64,000 bases of DNA from Candidatus Sumerlaeota bacterium (GTDB lineage Bacteria > Sumerlaeota > Sumerlaeia > Sumerlaeales > Sumerlaeaceae): assembly GCA_017161655.1 (NCBI GenBank), contig JADFCV010000010.1, positions 19,557 through 83,556 of the forward strand, given 5' to 3'. Positions 26,169 through 34,861 of the stretch are shown piece by piece. The notes below the pieces were generated by a model. It was not told the origin of the DNA and searched no databases. It saw only the letters and a list, made by a program, of their open reading frames with translations. Position 1 is the first letter of the stretch; each line of letters opens with the position of its first letter. The translations under genes and the position numbers were made by a program.

Positions 26169-28280
26169 GTGTTCAAACTGAGGACCATCGCGAGGGCTTC
26201 GTGCGTGCTGGCGCTGCTCATTGCGCTAGGTCAGCCTCCCTGGGTGTGGGCTTCGGAGGGCAAGCGCCCTGAGGAAGCCACAAAACGGACAGCAGATGCT
26301 CTTGTTGAAAGCAAGAGCGAGGAGCAGATGGCACGTGCCGCAATTGGAGCCGCACTCGCCAATCGTCGCGATACTCTCGTCCAACTTTATCTTGATCAGA
26401 TCAAAGCCGAGAGTGACCAGGGGAGTTCTTCCGATCTTACATTGAGTGCCGCGATACGTTATCTCTTTATCATGTCATCACCAAACCGCGAAGAATTTCT
26501 TCGCGCGGGCGAGGAGGCGGTGCGCGAGATCCGCCACGAGGAACTTCGTCTACGCATCCTTCATGCGCTTCTTGATGACGAATACTACGAATTGAACCAG
26601 CTCAAAGGTGAAAACCGCTACAACCGTTTCACACGGGTCTTTAATCGCGCTTCGGCGAGTTTGTCAAAACTTGCGCTTTTTCAACCCCAGGATGCCGTTC
26701 AGCTTCTTCTCGACACCGCTTACTCCATGCGTAAGGCGCGCAGCACAAGTGAACGTGAGCGCCGAATAATCTTTCTCGCTCGCCGTTTCCTCGAGGAGTA
26801 TCCGGAGGCACCCGAGCGTCCAGAGGTTGAGGAACTGTTGCGGCAACTCACGGAAAAGCGGCGACGCGATCGCGTCGAACAGGAAATCGCGGTTGGGCAA
26901 GCTGCGCTTCAGGCTCAGAATTTCCGTGCAGCAATTTTCCATTTGGAGACCGCCGCACTGCTCGAAACTACGAACAGCAAAGCCGTGAAGCTGCTCGAAG
27001 AAACTCGATTGGCGCAGCAACAGAGCGAGGAGGAGATGTTCGCGGCTGTAGGGGTCAGTGATTGGGAGCGACACTTGTCATTCGAAGATCAGCGGTTGCT
27101 CGAACAAGCCGTTCGTGCCCTCTGTGCAAAAGACGAAGCTACGCTGAGACAACTCGAAGCCCAGTCCGGGCCACTGTTTGATAGCGTTGTTTATGCTCGG
27201 GCTGCGCTTGTTGAACAGAGCGGAAACCACGAAGAGGCGCTTAAGCTCTTGCGCGCTGTTGCAGAATCGCGGTCTGAGACGCCTGGTGGGCGCGCTGCGG
27301 CCGCTTTGCTCGATACACCTTCCTACAATCTCGACAGTGCCTACGACAAAGCCGTTGCGCAGCTTCGAGAAGAAAGAAAGAAGTTTATTGTCACAGGGAA
27401 ACGCACGACTGACGACACGATGTATGCTGTGGGTTCAGCGACCGTGCAAAGCATCGGCCAGAGTGCAGCAACAGTCCCTGCGCTGTTTGTAACAGACATG
27501 CTCGTGCGCGGCGTTGCCGAACAATTTCGCACACAGGTGGAAATAGACTCCGTGGTGGATGCGGGCGCTGCATACATTCGCCGCTATCCTGGTTCGCCGC
27601 GTTCAAAGGAGATCGCAAAACAGATTGCGGATCTTAGTTCTAAAAGCGCCGATCCCACTCGTGCTCGTGCGTACCTGATGCTTGCAGGCGAAGATGACCC
27701 GGCGAGGCTGGCAAAGACTCGGGAAAACGAAGCCCGCCAACTCTATGCCTCTGCTAGCCAGGCGGGAGATTTGCTCACACGCAAGCGCACGCTGGAACAG
27801 CTAGTCACCGGTTATCCCGAGACAAAGATTGCTCAAACGGCTCGCAAGGAGCTTGATAAACTTCAGCCCACGCTTGGTCCCGGCTCCATCGTCCTCACGC
27901 GGAAAATGCTCGCAGAGGACAAAGAATTAGCGACCGCATTGGGACTGGCATCTGAATGGCTGGATGGCAACAAACGCAATGGGGAGCTAGCAGAAGAAGG
28001 CGTGGCGTTTACTCCTGACCTCAGCCGGTTCGCCTATCGCCTTGCAGACGAGGAGCAATACACAATCCGCAATACGCCTAAGACCAAACGCCAATGGCTA
28101 AAAGCAAGAGCCACGGCTCTTCATAATACTTTTACTTTCAAAGCTTCTGGCAAGGAAGCGCTCCACCGCAGAATTCTTCCGCTAGAAATCGAAGGGGGAG
28201 CGGGGGCGAGTGGTGTGGAAGTCGCCCCCAAAATTATCCCTTACCCCGAGCCGAAAAAGGATTCTCGGCTGTTTCAATGA
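26169..28280 (+). CDS. Large exported helical-repeat protein, unknown
   Basis: 703 residues. A GTG start at 26169 gives a signal peptide (ARASCVLALLIALGQPPWVWA, cut near ASE). The body is a long alpha-helical repeat with TPR/HEAT-like phrasing (AAIGAALANRRDTLVQLYLDQI, FLARRFLEEYPEAPERPEV, YIRRYPGSPRSKEIAKQIADL). The repeated phrase ending in YP is typical of periplasmic TPR proteins such as YbgF/BamD-type repeats. Mid-protein there is a membrane-like run (VQSIGQSAATVPALFVTDML). No enzymatic motif was recognised. It is divergent from the TolB-like gene across a 178-bp gap, consistent with a shared envelope theme. Confidence 0.6.
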   Translation: MFKLRTIARASCVLALLIALGQPPWVWASEGKRPEEATKRTADALVESKSEEQMARAAIGAALANRRDTLVQLYLDQIKAESDQGSSSDLTLSAAIRYLFIMSSPNREEFLRAGEEAVREIRHEELRLRILHALLDDEYYELNQLKGENRYNRFTRVFNRASASLSKLALFQPQDAVQLLLDTAYSMRKARSTSERERRIIFLARRFLEEYPEAPERPEVEELLRQLTEKRRRDRVEQEIAVGQAALQAQNFRAAIFHLETAALLETTNSKAVKLLEETRLAQQQSEEEMFAAVGVSDWERHLSFEDQRLLEQAVRALCAKDEATLRQLEAQSGPLFDSVVYARAALVEQSGNHEEALKLLRAVAESRSETPGGRAAAALLDTPSYNLDSAYDKAVAQLREERKKFIVTGKRTTDDTMYAVGSATVQSIGQSAATVPALFVTDMLVRGVAEQFRTQVEIDSVVDAGAAYIRRYPGSPRSKEIAKQIADLSSKSADPTRARAYLMLAGEDDPARLAKTRENEARQLYASASQAGDLLTRKRTLEQLVTGYPETKIAQTARKELDKLQPTLGPGSIVLTRKMLAEDKELATALGLASEWLDGNKRNGELAEEGVAFTPDLSRFAYRLADEEQYTIRNTPKTKRQWLKARATALHNTFTFKASGKEALHRRILPLEIEGGAGASGVEVAPKIIPYPEPKKDSRLFQ

Positions 28281-28302
28281 ATTGCGAAACGCTGAGGACT
28301 CA

Positions 28303-28617
28303 TTAGTCGTCAAGCCCATCGCTAGCGCGCCGAGAACCTTGAAAACCCCGGCTAGCCTCTTTTTCATAGGCTTCGAGAACGGTGCGCTCAATCAAGTCGC
28401 GTGTCTCTTGGTTGAGAGGGTGCGCGATATCCCGGAACACACCGTCCTTCCCACGCCGGCTGGGCATAGCGACAAAGCGGCCATTATTGCCTTCAATCAC
28501 CTTCAAATCTTTTACGATAAAACAGTTATTGAAGACGATTGAAGCAAACGCCTTCAGCTTCTCGTCGTCCGACTCGTACGGACGCACATTCACCGATGTA
28601 ATCTCCAGTTGAGACAT
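28303..28617 (-). CDS. spoVG: SpoVG family regulator
   Basis: 104 residues: MSQLEITSVNVRPYESDDEK, KAFASIVFNNCFIVKDLKVIEG and NGRFVAMPSRRGKDGVFRDIAHPLN are the classic SpoVG core, which binds nucleic acid. In Bacillus it affects septation and capsule genes; in Listeria and Staphylococcus it is a global RNA/DNA-binding regulator. Here it lies 32 bp after ispE in a minus-strand operon, the same neighbourhood as in Bacillus (ispE before spoVG) and Planctomycetota. Nothing in the window suggests sporulation. The C-terminal tail is variable. Confidence 0.93.
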   Translation of the reverse strand: MSQLEITSVNVRPYESDDEKLKAFASIVFNNCFIVKDLKVIEGNNGRFVAMPSRRGKDGVFRDIAHPLNQETRDLIERTVLEAYEKEASRGFQGSRRASDGLDD

Positions 28618-28649
28618 GGTGCTTTCCGTTCCCCTCGTTGAATTTGCTC

Positions 28650-29516
28650 CTACACAGTTCTTTCCGGCCGGGTCCAGATTTCGAGCACCCAGCTTGATTT
28701 CTCGTAATTTTCACTTCTCGGCCTGGAAAAGGCGTGTTCAAGGACGTTTTTCACGCCAAATATCGTGCTTCCACTTCCGCTCAGAAGAGTCCCGAGGCAT
28801 CCCATTTGTTTCAGTGTGGCGCTCGCCTGCTGAAACCAAGCCTCCTGTTCGACGAGAATTTGAAAATCGTTATGGAGCAGAGAGGCGACGGCTGTGCAGT
28901 CTCCTGAGCGCAGCGCTTCAACGACCGTCTCGAGCGGAGCTGGCGGTTGAGGGCGTGGCAAGGCACTAAGTCGGCGATATGCTTCTGCTGTAGCGACTCT
29001 TGCCTGCGGAAACGCGAGGACAAGAGGATAAGCTGGAATTCCGGCAAGCCGTTCCAGCTGCTCGCCGCGACCCCGTCCAATAGCACAGCCCCCACGAATG
29101 AAAAACGCCACGTCACTGCCGATTCTGGCGCCTAGATGCTCAAGCTCTTGATCGCTCATCCCCAGGGCGAAAATCTGATTTAGTGCACGCAGGGTTGTTG
29201 CCGCATTCGAGCTAGCTCCCCCCAGCCCACCGCACGCAGGAATATGTTTTTCCACGCTGATACGCACCCCGCCAACGGAGGATCCGCATTCTTGTCGAAG
29301 TAAGCTCCATGCCCGCCAGATGAGGTTCTGTTCGAGTGGTAGCTCGAAAGGCATGCCAACAATTTCACACGAAGAGCTATCGATCGGTTCGAACACAAGC
29401 TCATCGGCAAGCTCAATTTCCTGGAAAATCGTCTCGATTTCGTGAAAGCCATCCGTGCGACGGTGTCCGACACGTAGATACCAGTTTATTTTTGCATACG
29501 ATTTCACGCGCATCAT
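28650..29516 (-). CDS. ispE: CDP-ME kinase
   Basis: IspE phosphorylates CDP-methylerythritol in the MEP isoprenoid pathway. N-terminal SYAKINWYLRV carries the catalytic lysine. HIPACGGLGGASSNAATTL is the GHMP glycine-rich ATP loop, GSDVAFFIRGG has the catalytic Asp, and LLSGSGSTIFGV is the third GHMP motif. Length 288 is normal. It overlaps the O-antigen ligase gene upstream by ATGA (29513-29516) and precedes spoVG, forming one operon that joins isoprenoid carrier supply with surface-polysaccharide polymer ligation. Confidence 0.95.
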   Translation of the reverse strand: MMRVKSYAKINWYLRVGHRRTDGFHEIETIFQEIELADELVFEPIDSSSCEIVGMPFELPLEQNLIWRAWSLLRQECGSSVGGVRISVEKHIPACGGLGGASSNAATTLRALNQIFALGMSDQELEHLGARIGSDVAFFIRGGCAIGRGRGEQLERLAGIPAYPLVLAFPQARVATAEAYRRLSALPRPQPPAPLETVVEALRSGDCTAVASLLHNDFQILVEQEAWFQQASATLKQMGCLGTLLSGSGSTIFGVKNVLEHAFSRPRSENYEKSSWVLEIWTRPERTV

Positions 29517-31477
29517 TGTGGTCGTGTCAGTGTGGAAGTGGTAGCTAGGCTTTTCGCCTGCAGTTTTTCCTCAAGGCGTCGCTTGAGCGCCTGGTCACGC
29601 TCAGGATAGAGGTAGCTAAACTGGCAGGCTTTCTCTGCGGCTTCTAGCGCCTCTGGCAAGCGCCCACGACTTTCGAGAAAAAGCGCTAGCTCGTGCCAGT
29701 ATTCCGCCTTGGTTGGATACAGCGCGATAGCTGCACGCAAGAGTTTCTCTGCTTCATCGAATTTCCCGAGGCTTTTCAACGTGTCAGCTAACTGCAGGCG
29801 GATCACTGCGCTCCACGGAGCAGATTGGAGTGCATGACGAAAACTCTGCTCTGCACCCGAAAAATCGTTCATTTGGCGTAAAAGTTCTCCATACAGCGCC
29901 AGGCTTGCTGGATCCTTTCGACTCCACTGCAAAGCCCGACGCAGAACTTCCTCTGAGCCAGTGAAATCTCTGGCTTCGAGCTTCGATTCGGCAAGCTGCC
30001 GAAATCCATTTGCAAGCGACCGCGGAACGGCAACGAGAGCCAGCAAGAGGCCGAGCGTAAAACTCATAAGCACGAGGAGCCAGCGCCCACCCCTTTGATT
30101 GTCCTCTCTAGTCGCAGGTGGCGCGGGAGCCGCCCCGACACCGAGTCCGCCGAGTAAGCCGAACGTCGCCATGAGCTCACGCTGGTTGAATGACAGCTCG
30201 AAGAAGCTATCCACAAGAAAGGTGACAATGAGAGCTGCCAGGATGGACATGGAGGAAGGGGATTCCTTGCGCAAGCTTACCACCGCCTTAAGGAGGCTCA
30301 GAATGGTGGCGCCGTAAAGCAAGACCCCAATGATACCCGTTTCGGCGGCAATCTGCAAAAGCCAGTTGTGCAGAAACTTTGATTCCCGTGCCTCTGCTGG
30401 TTTCAATCTACCGTAATACTTTTCCACGCTGCCAGGTCCGGCGCCCACCACAGGCGCTGACAAGAAAATCTTCCATCCAATCTCAGCATAATGGATGCGT
30501 TCACGGATTGTGTCGCTGCGCCTCCACCATGAGGACGCCATCGGCTGGGTCTGGTCCGCTGGACTACTTGCGCTGGAAAGAGCACACAGAATGATTCCAA
30601 GGGAGACAGCAGCAATCCTTCGGGGCTGCGTCCACCGGTGGCTTGCAACAATGATTATCAGGAGAACGAGCACGTCGAGCAAAGCGCCTCGCGAGCCGCT
30701 GAGAAGAATTCCAATTCCACACACTAGCGCGATTGCTCCCGCAAGAGACCTGGGAAATAGGGGGCGCGAAATGGCTTTTGCTTCCCGCCAGAGAAAATAC
30801 GCAGCGCCGAGGCCCAGGGCACAGAAGCACCCAAAGGCATTAGGATCTCCCCACACGGATGCGACACGTTTAAGTTGGAAATGGTGGATCAATCCCATTT
30901 CCAGAGGTGTTGCGGCTCGGTTGCCGATAGAGGCACGCAGCTCCGCGAGCTGTCGATCATACAAAACGAAATACTGCAGAATAGCGTGCAAAGCAAACAG
31001 TCCAGCCAGAATCCCCAATGCTAAAAGCGGGAAAAACAATACCGCGGACGTGGCGCTTCGTTGAGAGTAGGATCCCACGACAACGCGAGTAAGGCTAGCC
31101 AAATGCGTTGCGACAAATAACCACGCGCACCACGTGAGTACCGTGATAACATTTTCGATTCCTACCACGGGACTGCCATCGGCGATCCAGCGCGCCGTCA
31201 TCCATAGAGTGAAGGCACATGCTCCGATGAGAGGACGCTTATCTAGCGGGATGGGCACAAAGTCGATTAAGACCAGCCAGCCCGTGACAAAACATAACAA
31301 AGCAAGCACACCTGCCCACACCGTCCCCAGAAAAGGGTAGGGTAGGGACTGCTTATAGCAGCTGGTAGCCCACAGCAGCAAAGCCAGAGTGCCCAGAGAA
31401 CGGGTCATCCGAACAACTGTCGCTGCATCGGCTTGTTGGGATGTCAGCACAAACTTCATTTGTGAGCTCTCAGGCAA
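29513..31477 (-). CDS. O-antigen ligase-like polymerase with TPR tail
   Basis: 654 residues. About eleven hydrophobic helices cover the first 470 residues. A Wzy_C/O-antigen ligase loop reads APVVGAGPGSVEKYYGRLKP followed by ESKFLHNWLLQIAAETGIIG; the His in LHNW is typical of the catalytic periplasmic loop. Residues ~490-654 are TPRs (FTGSEEVLRRALQWSRKDPA, FDEAEKLLRAAIALYPTKAEYW). This Wzy_C-TPR fusion is common in Planctomycetota-like and Omnitrophota-like bacteria, where it may act in exopolysaccharide or protein O-glycosylation. It is the first gene of the ispE-spoVG operon. Confidence 0.87.
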   Translation of the reverse strand: MPESSQMKFVLTSQQADAATVVRMTRSLGTLALLLWATSCYKQSLPYPFLGTVWAGVLALLCFVTGWLVLIDFVPIPLDKRPLIGACAFTLWMTARWIADGSPVVGIENVITVLTWCAWLFVATHLASLTRVVVGSYSQRSATSAVLFFPLLALGILAGLFALHAILQYFVLYDRQLAELRASIGNRAATPLEMGLIHHFQLKRVASVWGDPNAFGCFCALGLGAAYFLWREAKAISRPLFPRSLAGAIALVCGIGILLSGSRGALLDVLVLLIIIVASHRWTQPRRIAAVSLGIILCALSSASSPADQTQPMASSWWRRSDTIRERIHYAEIGWKIFLSAPVVGAGPGSVEKYYGRLKPAEARESKFLHNWLLQIAAETGIIGVLLYGATILSLLKAVVSLRKESPSSMSILAALIVTFLVDSFFELSFNQRELMATFGLLGGLGVGAAPAPPATREDNQRGGRWLLVLMSFTLGLLLALVAVPRSLANGFRQLAESKLEARDFTGSEEVLRRALQWSRKDPASLALYGELLRQMNDFSGAEQSFRHALQSAPWSAVIRLQLADTLKSLGKFDEAEKLLRAAIALYPTKAEYWHELALFLESRGRLPEALEAAEKACQFSYLYPERDQALKRRLEEKLQAKSLATTSTLTRPQ

Positions 31478-31631
31478 CCGCGAAGCTATCGCTCAATCAA
31501 GAAGACAGTACAAACAATAGCCGAAGCCCTGGAAAGCTCTGCTGAAGATGAAAACCATAAAACTGAATAAAACAGAACTAAATCAGTACACTTTGCAGTT
31601 GATAACACCCTTTCCAAAGGAGTCGCTAAGG

Positions 31632-32069
31632 ATGAGCAGCTTTTTTCGCATGGCACCGATGTATCCGCCGGAAATGACAGAGCCGATGAGGCAGGAGCTG
31701 ACGTCGCTCGGTGTCGAAGACCTGCGTACACCGGAACAGGTTGATGAGGCGTTATCTCATCAAGGCACGGTGCTCGTCGTTGTGAATTCCGTGTGCGGCT
31801 GTGCTGCTGGCGGGGCTCGGCCTGCCGTGGCGCTTGCGCTCCGTCATTCCAAATTGCCCGACCGGATTGTCACCGTTTTTGCCGGAGTAGATCGGGAGGC
31901 TGTCGAACGTGCTCGCAGCTATTTTGTAGGTTACCCGCCCTCCTCCCCGCAAATGGCCTTGCTTCGCGAAGGCAAGGTCGTTTTCATGCTGCAACGTCAG
32001 GACATTGAGGGACGCGATCCTTACGCAATCGCTCAGGACCTGACGTCGGCATTCGACGAATTCTGCTAA
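31632..32069 (+). CDS. Bacilliredoxin (BrxA/BrxB family)
   Basis: A small thioredoxin-fold protein. Start at ATG 31632 with AAAGGAG nine bases upstream; the open frame reaches back to 31548, but that part is AT-rich upstream sequence. MSSFFRMAPMYPPEMTEPMRQEL is the family N terminus, and the active site is NSVCGCAAGGARPA, the CGC motif of BrxA. Bacilliredoxins remove bacillithiol from oxidised proteins. Whether this organism makes bacillithiol cannot be seen here. A phosphatase gene follows about 27 bp downstream on the same strand. Confidence 0.92.
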   Translation: MSSFFRMAPMYPPEMTEPMRQELTSLGVEDLRTPEQVDEALSHQGTVLVVVNSVCGCAAGGARPAVALALRHSKLPDRIVTVFAGVDREAVERARSYFVGYPPSSPQMALLREGKVVFMLQRQDIEGRDPYAIAQDLTSAFDEFC

Positions 32070-32095
32070 AGCGGCCTCCACCTTTTTGGACAATT

Positions 32096-32599
32096 TTGTT
32101 AGGTCGGCCGCAGGGAGTGGTGTGTTTGCTTCACAACTTCTCTTATGTGGTGGATGGTGTGTTGGCGGGATGTGCTCACCCGAGCACCTACGGCGATTTA
32201 CGCCAGGCCCTTCAGGAGCTTCTGGACAAAGGTATTGGGGCATTGGTTTCCCTGGATGAAGTGGGCATCCCGCTGCACGCCGTTGCCGAGTACGGCTTCC
32301 CGTATCTACATTTGCCTATTCCTGATTTTGGTGCGCCCAGCATGGACCAAGCACGGCAGTTCGTCGAGTTTGTCGAGCAGCAACGCCAAAATCGTCGGGC
32401 GGTGGCAGTGCACTGTCATGCCGGGTATGGCCGGACCGGAACCATGCTAGCATGTTATCTTGTCACTCAAGGGCTCTCGGCAAATGAAGCGATCAAGTCG
32501 ATCCGAAGTAAACGCCCCGGATCAATTGAGACCCATGAGCAAGAGCGCTTTATCACGGAATTTGAACAAGACTGGCGCCAGCGCGGCATCCAGGGATGA
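32096..32599 (+). CDS. Dual-specificity protein phosphatase
   Basis: 167 residues of a cysteine-based phosphatase fold. The P-loop HCHAGYGRTGTM has the catalytic Cys and Arg of HCX5R, and LPIPDFGAPS supplies the general-acid Asp. N-terminal NFSYVVDGVLAGCAHP is the typical DSP opening. Start is uncertain: TTG 32096, or GTG at 32117/32120. Substrate unknown; family members act on Ser/Thr/Tyr-phosphoproteins or on phosphoinositide-like or glucan substrates. It sits just after the bacilliredoxin gene, which may reflect redox control of its catalytic cysteine. Confidence 0.85.
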   Translation: MLGRPQGVVCLLHNFSYVVDGVLAGCAHPSTYGDLRQALQELLDKGIGALVSLDEVGIPLHAVAEYGFPYLHLPIPDFGAPSMDQARQFVEFVEQQRQNRRAVAVHCHAGYGRTGTMLACYLVTQGLSANEAIKSIRSKRPGSIETHEQERFITEFEQDWRQRGIQG

Positions 32600-32630
32600 A
32601 CAAAAGAATAAGTGAGCTTTGGAGTGTTTC

Positions 32631-33752
32631 CTAATTCCCGTACTTCTGCGCGAAATCCCGCCGATCTGTTGCATGTGCCAGTGCCGTTTCGTAGCTGATA
32701 AGTCCCTGGCGATAAAGCTCGCCTAGCGAGGCGTTCAGTGTGATCATTCCATCTTCGATGCCTGTTTGGATAGCCGAGAAAATTTGTGGCACCTTTCCCT
32801 CGCGAATGAGATTCCGTACCGCCCGATTGCAGACAAGGATTTCCCGAGCTGCAACGCGGCCGCGCCGATCCTTCAGCGGAACAAGCTTCTGGGAAATGAT
32901 ACCCTGCAGCGACACTGCTAGCTGCGCGCGGATCTGCGGCTGCTGGTGAGGCGGGAAAGAGTCAATGATGCGGTTGATGGTGGTGGCTGCTTCCGTTGTG
33001 TGCAGCGTCGAAAAGGTGAGATGCCCTGTTTCTGCCAGAGTGATCGCTGCCTGCATCGTCTCGAGATCTCGCATTTCTCCAATCATCACAATGTCGGGAT
33101 CTTGGCGAAATGCATGACGCAGTGCGTGGTGGTAGCTGAGCGTATCCAGCGACATCTCGCGCTGACTGAGCATCGAGCGCTTTTCTGTGAACACATATTC
33201 GACTGGGTCCTCAATTGTGAGGATATGGGTGCGACGATGCTCATTGATGTAATCAATCATCGCTGCCAGCGTGGTGGATTTGCCGCTGCCGGTGGGGCCG
33301 GTCACCAGAACAAGCCCAGAATGAAGATTCACGAACGAATAGACGATGGGGGGAAGACCGATTTCTTCCATCGTGGGCACACGCTCAGGGATGAGGCGAG
33401 CTGATACACACAAAATGCCTTGCTGGATGTAAAGGTTGAAACGCGAACGCGTGATTCCGGGAAAAGTTCGCGCGAAATCGAGTTCATGTGTTCGCTCGAA
33501 ACGTTCAATTTGCTCTGGGTGTAGCATCGAATAAACAAACGTCCGAAGGGATTCCTCGGTAATCGGCGGGCCTTCAACGAGATACAGTTCTCCGTCAATG
33601 CGCACCCGCGGAGGTTGCCCCGCGCGCAAATGCAGATCGCTTGCGCCCTCCCGCACTGCCCCCGCGATCAATTCCCGAAAACGCGCATAGTGTTCCTCTT
33701 CAATCTCTTGAAAGTTTGGCTCATCCCAGGTTGAATCGTTCGTGTTTGCCAT
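32631..33752 (-). CDS. pilT: Type IV pilus retraction ATPase
   Basis: A 373-residue secretion ATPase of the PilT type. It contains VTGPTGSGKSTTLAAMIDYI (Walker A), ILTIEDPVEYVF (Asp box), DPDIVMIGEMRDLETMQAAI (Walker B), HLTFSTLHTTEAATTINRII (His box), and the PilT-diagnostic C-terminal RAVRNLIREGKVPQIFSAIQ, needed for retraction. The N-terminal LIAGAVREGASDLHLRAGQP is the PAS-like part. It stands alone on the minus strand, about 10 kb from the secretion cluster. With the PilM-PilN, PilO, GspE-type set, it argues that the machine can retract. Confidence 0.95.
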   Translation of the reverse strand: MANTNDSTWDEPNFQEIEEEHYARFRELIAGAVREGASDLHLRAGQPPRVRIDGELYLVEGPPITEESLRTFVYSMLHPEQIERFERTHELDFARTFPGITRSRFNLYIQQGILCVSARLIPERVPTMEEIGLPPIVYSFVNLHSGLVLVTGPTGSGKSTTLAAMIDYINEHRRTHILTIEDPVEYVFTEKRSMLSQREMSLDTLSYHHALRHAFRQDPDIVMIGEMRDLETMQAAITLAETGHLTFSTLHTTEAATTINRIIDSFPPHQQPQIRAQLAVSLQGIISQKLVPLKDRRGRVAAREILVCNRAVRNLIREGKVPQIFSAIQTGIEDGMITLNASLGELYRQGLISYETALAHATDRRDFAQKYGN

Positions 33753-33899
33753 TCAATGCTCCTTCTATGAACAGATCTCTAGGCAGAAGCTCAAAATGCG
33801 CAAGAGTGGAATGCATAATATAGTGCCGAGCGACGATGGCACATGTCGGGTTTGAATACTTGTTAGGAAAGCACGTAATTTCGCACGGGTTTGGCAAAC

Positions 33900-33992
33900 G
33901 GAGAGGTGGCCGAGTGGCTGAAGGCAGCGGTTTGCTAAACCGTCCTACGGGGAATACCTGTAGCGGGGGTTCGAATCCCCCCCTCTCCGCCA
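33900..33992 (+). tRNA. tRNA-Ser (GCU anticodon)
   Basis: A 93-base tRNA. The acceptor stem GGAGAGG (33900-33906) pairs with CCTCTCC (33982-33988), then G and encoded CCA (33990-33992). The anticodon loop TTGCTAA gives anticodon GCT, which reads AGC/AGU serine. A long variable arm (CTACGGG-GAATA-CCTGTAG) confirms a class II serine tRNA. TTCGAATCC is the T loop. Confidence 0.95.
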
Positions 33993-34140
33993 GTTATTCT
34001 TTCCAAAAATTCTCCATCCCTATTGGCCGCCTGAGATTGTTTTCCCTAGGGAGCTGAAAAGCGTAAAGAAGAACTTTCATTGGCCACGGTATATTTGTGG
34101 TGCAGAGCCAAAAGGGGGACTTTCAGTCCTGGCTCGCGAG

Positions 34141-34146
34141 AGGAGG
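34141..34146 (+). promoter_or_regulatory. Perfect Shine-Dalgarno for the zinc-ribbon microprotein
   Basis: AGGAGG eight bases before GTG 34155. It makes the short GTG-start frame preferable to the longer frame opened at 34080. Confidence 0.8.
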
Positions 34147-34154
34147 TGAACAAG

Positions 34155-34295
34155 GTGAAGACTCGGCAGTACCGCTGCACACGTTGCTTCATGATTGTCA
34201 CAAAGGAGGACCGACCTGGCGAGCCTGATCCGCGAATGGGTGGTCCATGTCCGCGGAGCAGCGATGGGAAGCACTTCTGGATGAGGATCTCCTGA
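34155..34295 (+). CDS. 46-residue zinc-ribbon-like protein
   Basis: The frame starts at GTG 34155 after a perfect SD and reads VKTRQYRCTRCFMIVTKEDRP, then GPCPRSSDGKHFWMRIS. Two CxxC/CP-type cysteine sites and a late His suggest a small zinc-binding knuckle: C8-x2-C11 and a C-P...H-x-W. A pattern of YRCxxCGxxV, CP, HxW occurs in small conserved bacterial proteins of unknown function. The frame extends upstream to 34080, but that part lacks an SD. It is followed by a perfect terminator at 34398. Too short for many gene finders. Function unknown. Confidence 0.7.
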   Translation: MKTRQYRCTRCFMIVTKEDRPGEPDPRMGGPCPRSSDGKHFWMRIS

Positions 34296-34397
34296 GAATG
34301 AGGAGAGCAGCATCCTGACCGTGCCATGGCACTTTGAGGAGGCAGAGGGATCTCTCTTCTAAGGATGATCACCGCCTCGAAGAGTTTTATAAATTTT

Positions 34398-34441
34398 GCC
34401 CGGATTTTGTCCGAAACTCGCAAAATCCGGGCAGCTTTTTT
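34398..34441 (+). terminator. Intrinsic terminator between microprotein and arsE
   Basis: A 12-bp perfect stem (GCCCGGATTTTG at 34398-34409, CAAAATCCGGGC at 34421-34432) with an 11-base loop and then AGCTTTTTT. It ends plus-strand transcription 103 bp after the microprotein. On the minus strand it may also stop the ars operon, 37 bp after arsE, although the U tract is weaker there. Confidence 0.88.
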
Positions 34442-34477
34442 GTTTCGAAAGGATGGACGTCTGAAGCTGTTCGGGTT

Positions 34478-34861
34478 CTAGCTTTTGGTCGGGAAGAGTG
34501 CCGCAGCGCGCTCGGCAACTTTTTCTACAGCTTCCTCGCTCACTCCAGTCTTCCCTTTTTCCATTCCCAAATCGGTGACGCGTAAATGCAGGAGATCCGT
34601 AAAACCTCGACTCTCGAGAATCTTCTTCGCGCAATCCTTTTCGCATCCGTCTATGACCAGAACCTGTCGCGCTGCCACGGACCAGTTTGAGATCTCTTCG
34701 TCGCCTGCGGCGATAGCAGCGGTACATGAAAGTTTTGCTACATGACGTGCGGCTAAAAGACGAGCCGCACGATCAGCAATGCAGCCCGTGTCGGCTGCAC
34801 CTGAGCATGAACACACAACGTTGTAGGCAGCGAATCGAGAACCGCAACAACACTGGCTCAT
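34478..34861 (-). CDS. arsE: ArsE-like DGC-domain protein
   Basis: 127 residues, cytoplasmic, Cys-rich: MSQCCCGSRFAAYNVVCSCS, GAADTGCIADRAARLLAARHVAKLSC and VLVIDGCEKDCAKKILESRG. The DGCxxxC motif defines the DGC family of putative zinc-binding proteins, to which ArsE belongs; in arsEFG operons it is needed with ArsF for reduction of nitro-aromatic arsenicals. The start at 34861 is fixed by an ATGA overlap with arsG; the frame runs open as far as 35230, but that region overlaps arsG and is a shadow. It is the last gene of the ars operon. Its biochemistry here is inferred from operon context. Confidence 0.85.
   Translation of the reverse strand: MSQCCCGSRFAAYNVVCSCSGAADTGCIADRAARLLAARHVAKLSCTAAIAAGDEEISNWSVAARQVLVIDGCEKDCAKKILESRGFTDLLHLRVTDLGMEKGKTGVSEEAVEKVAERAAALFPTKS

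Noticed and set aside
28650..29516. Asn instead of Asp in the IspE SSxAA motif
   Set aside because: As I recall, E. coli IspE also has Asn here (SSNAA); catalytic Lys and Asp are present, so it is normal.
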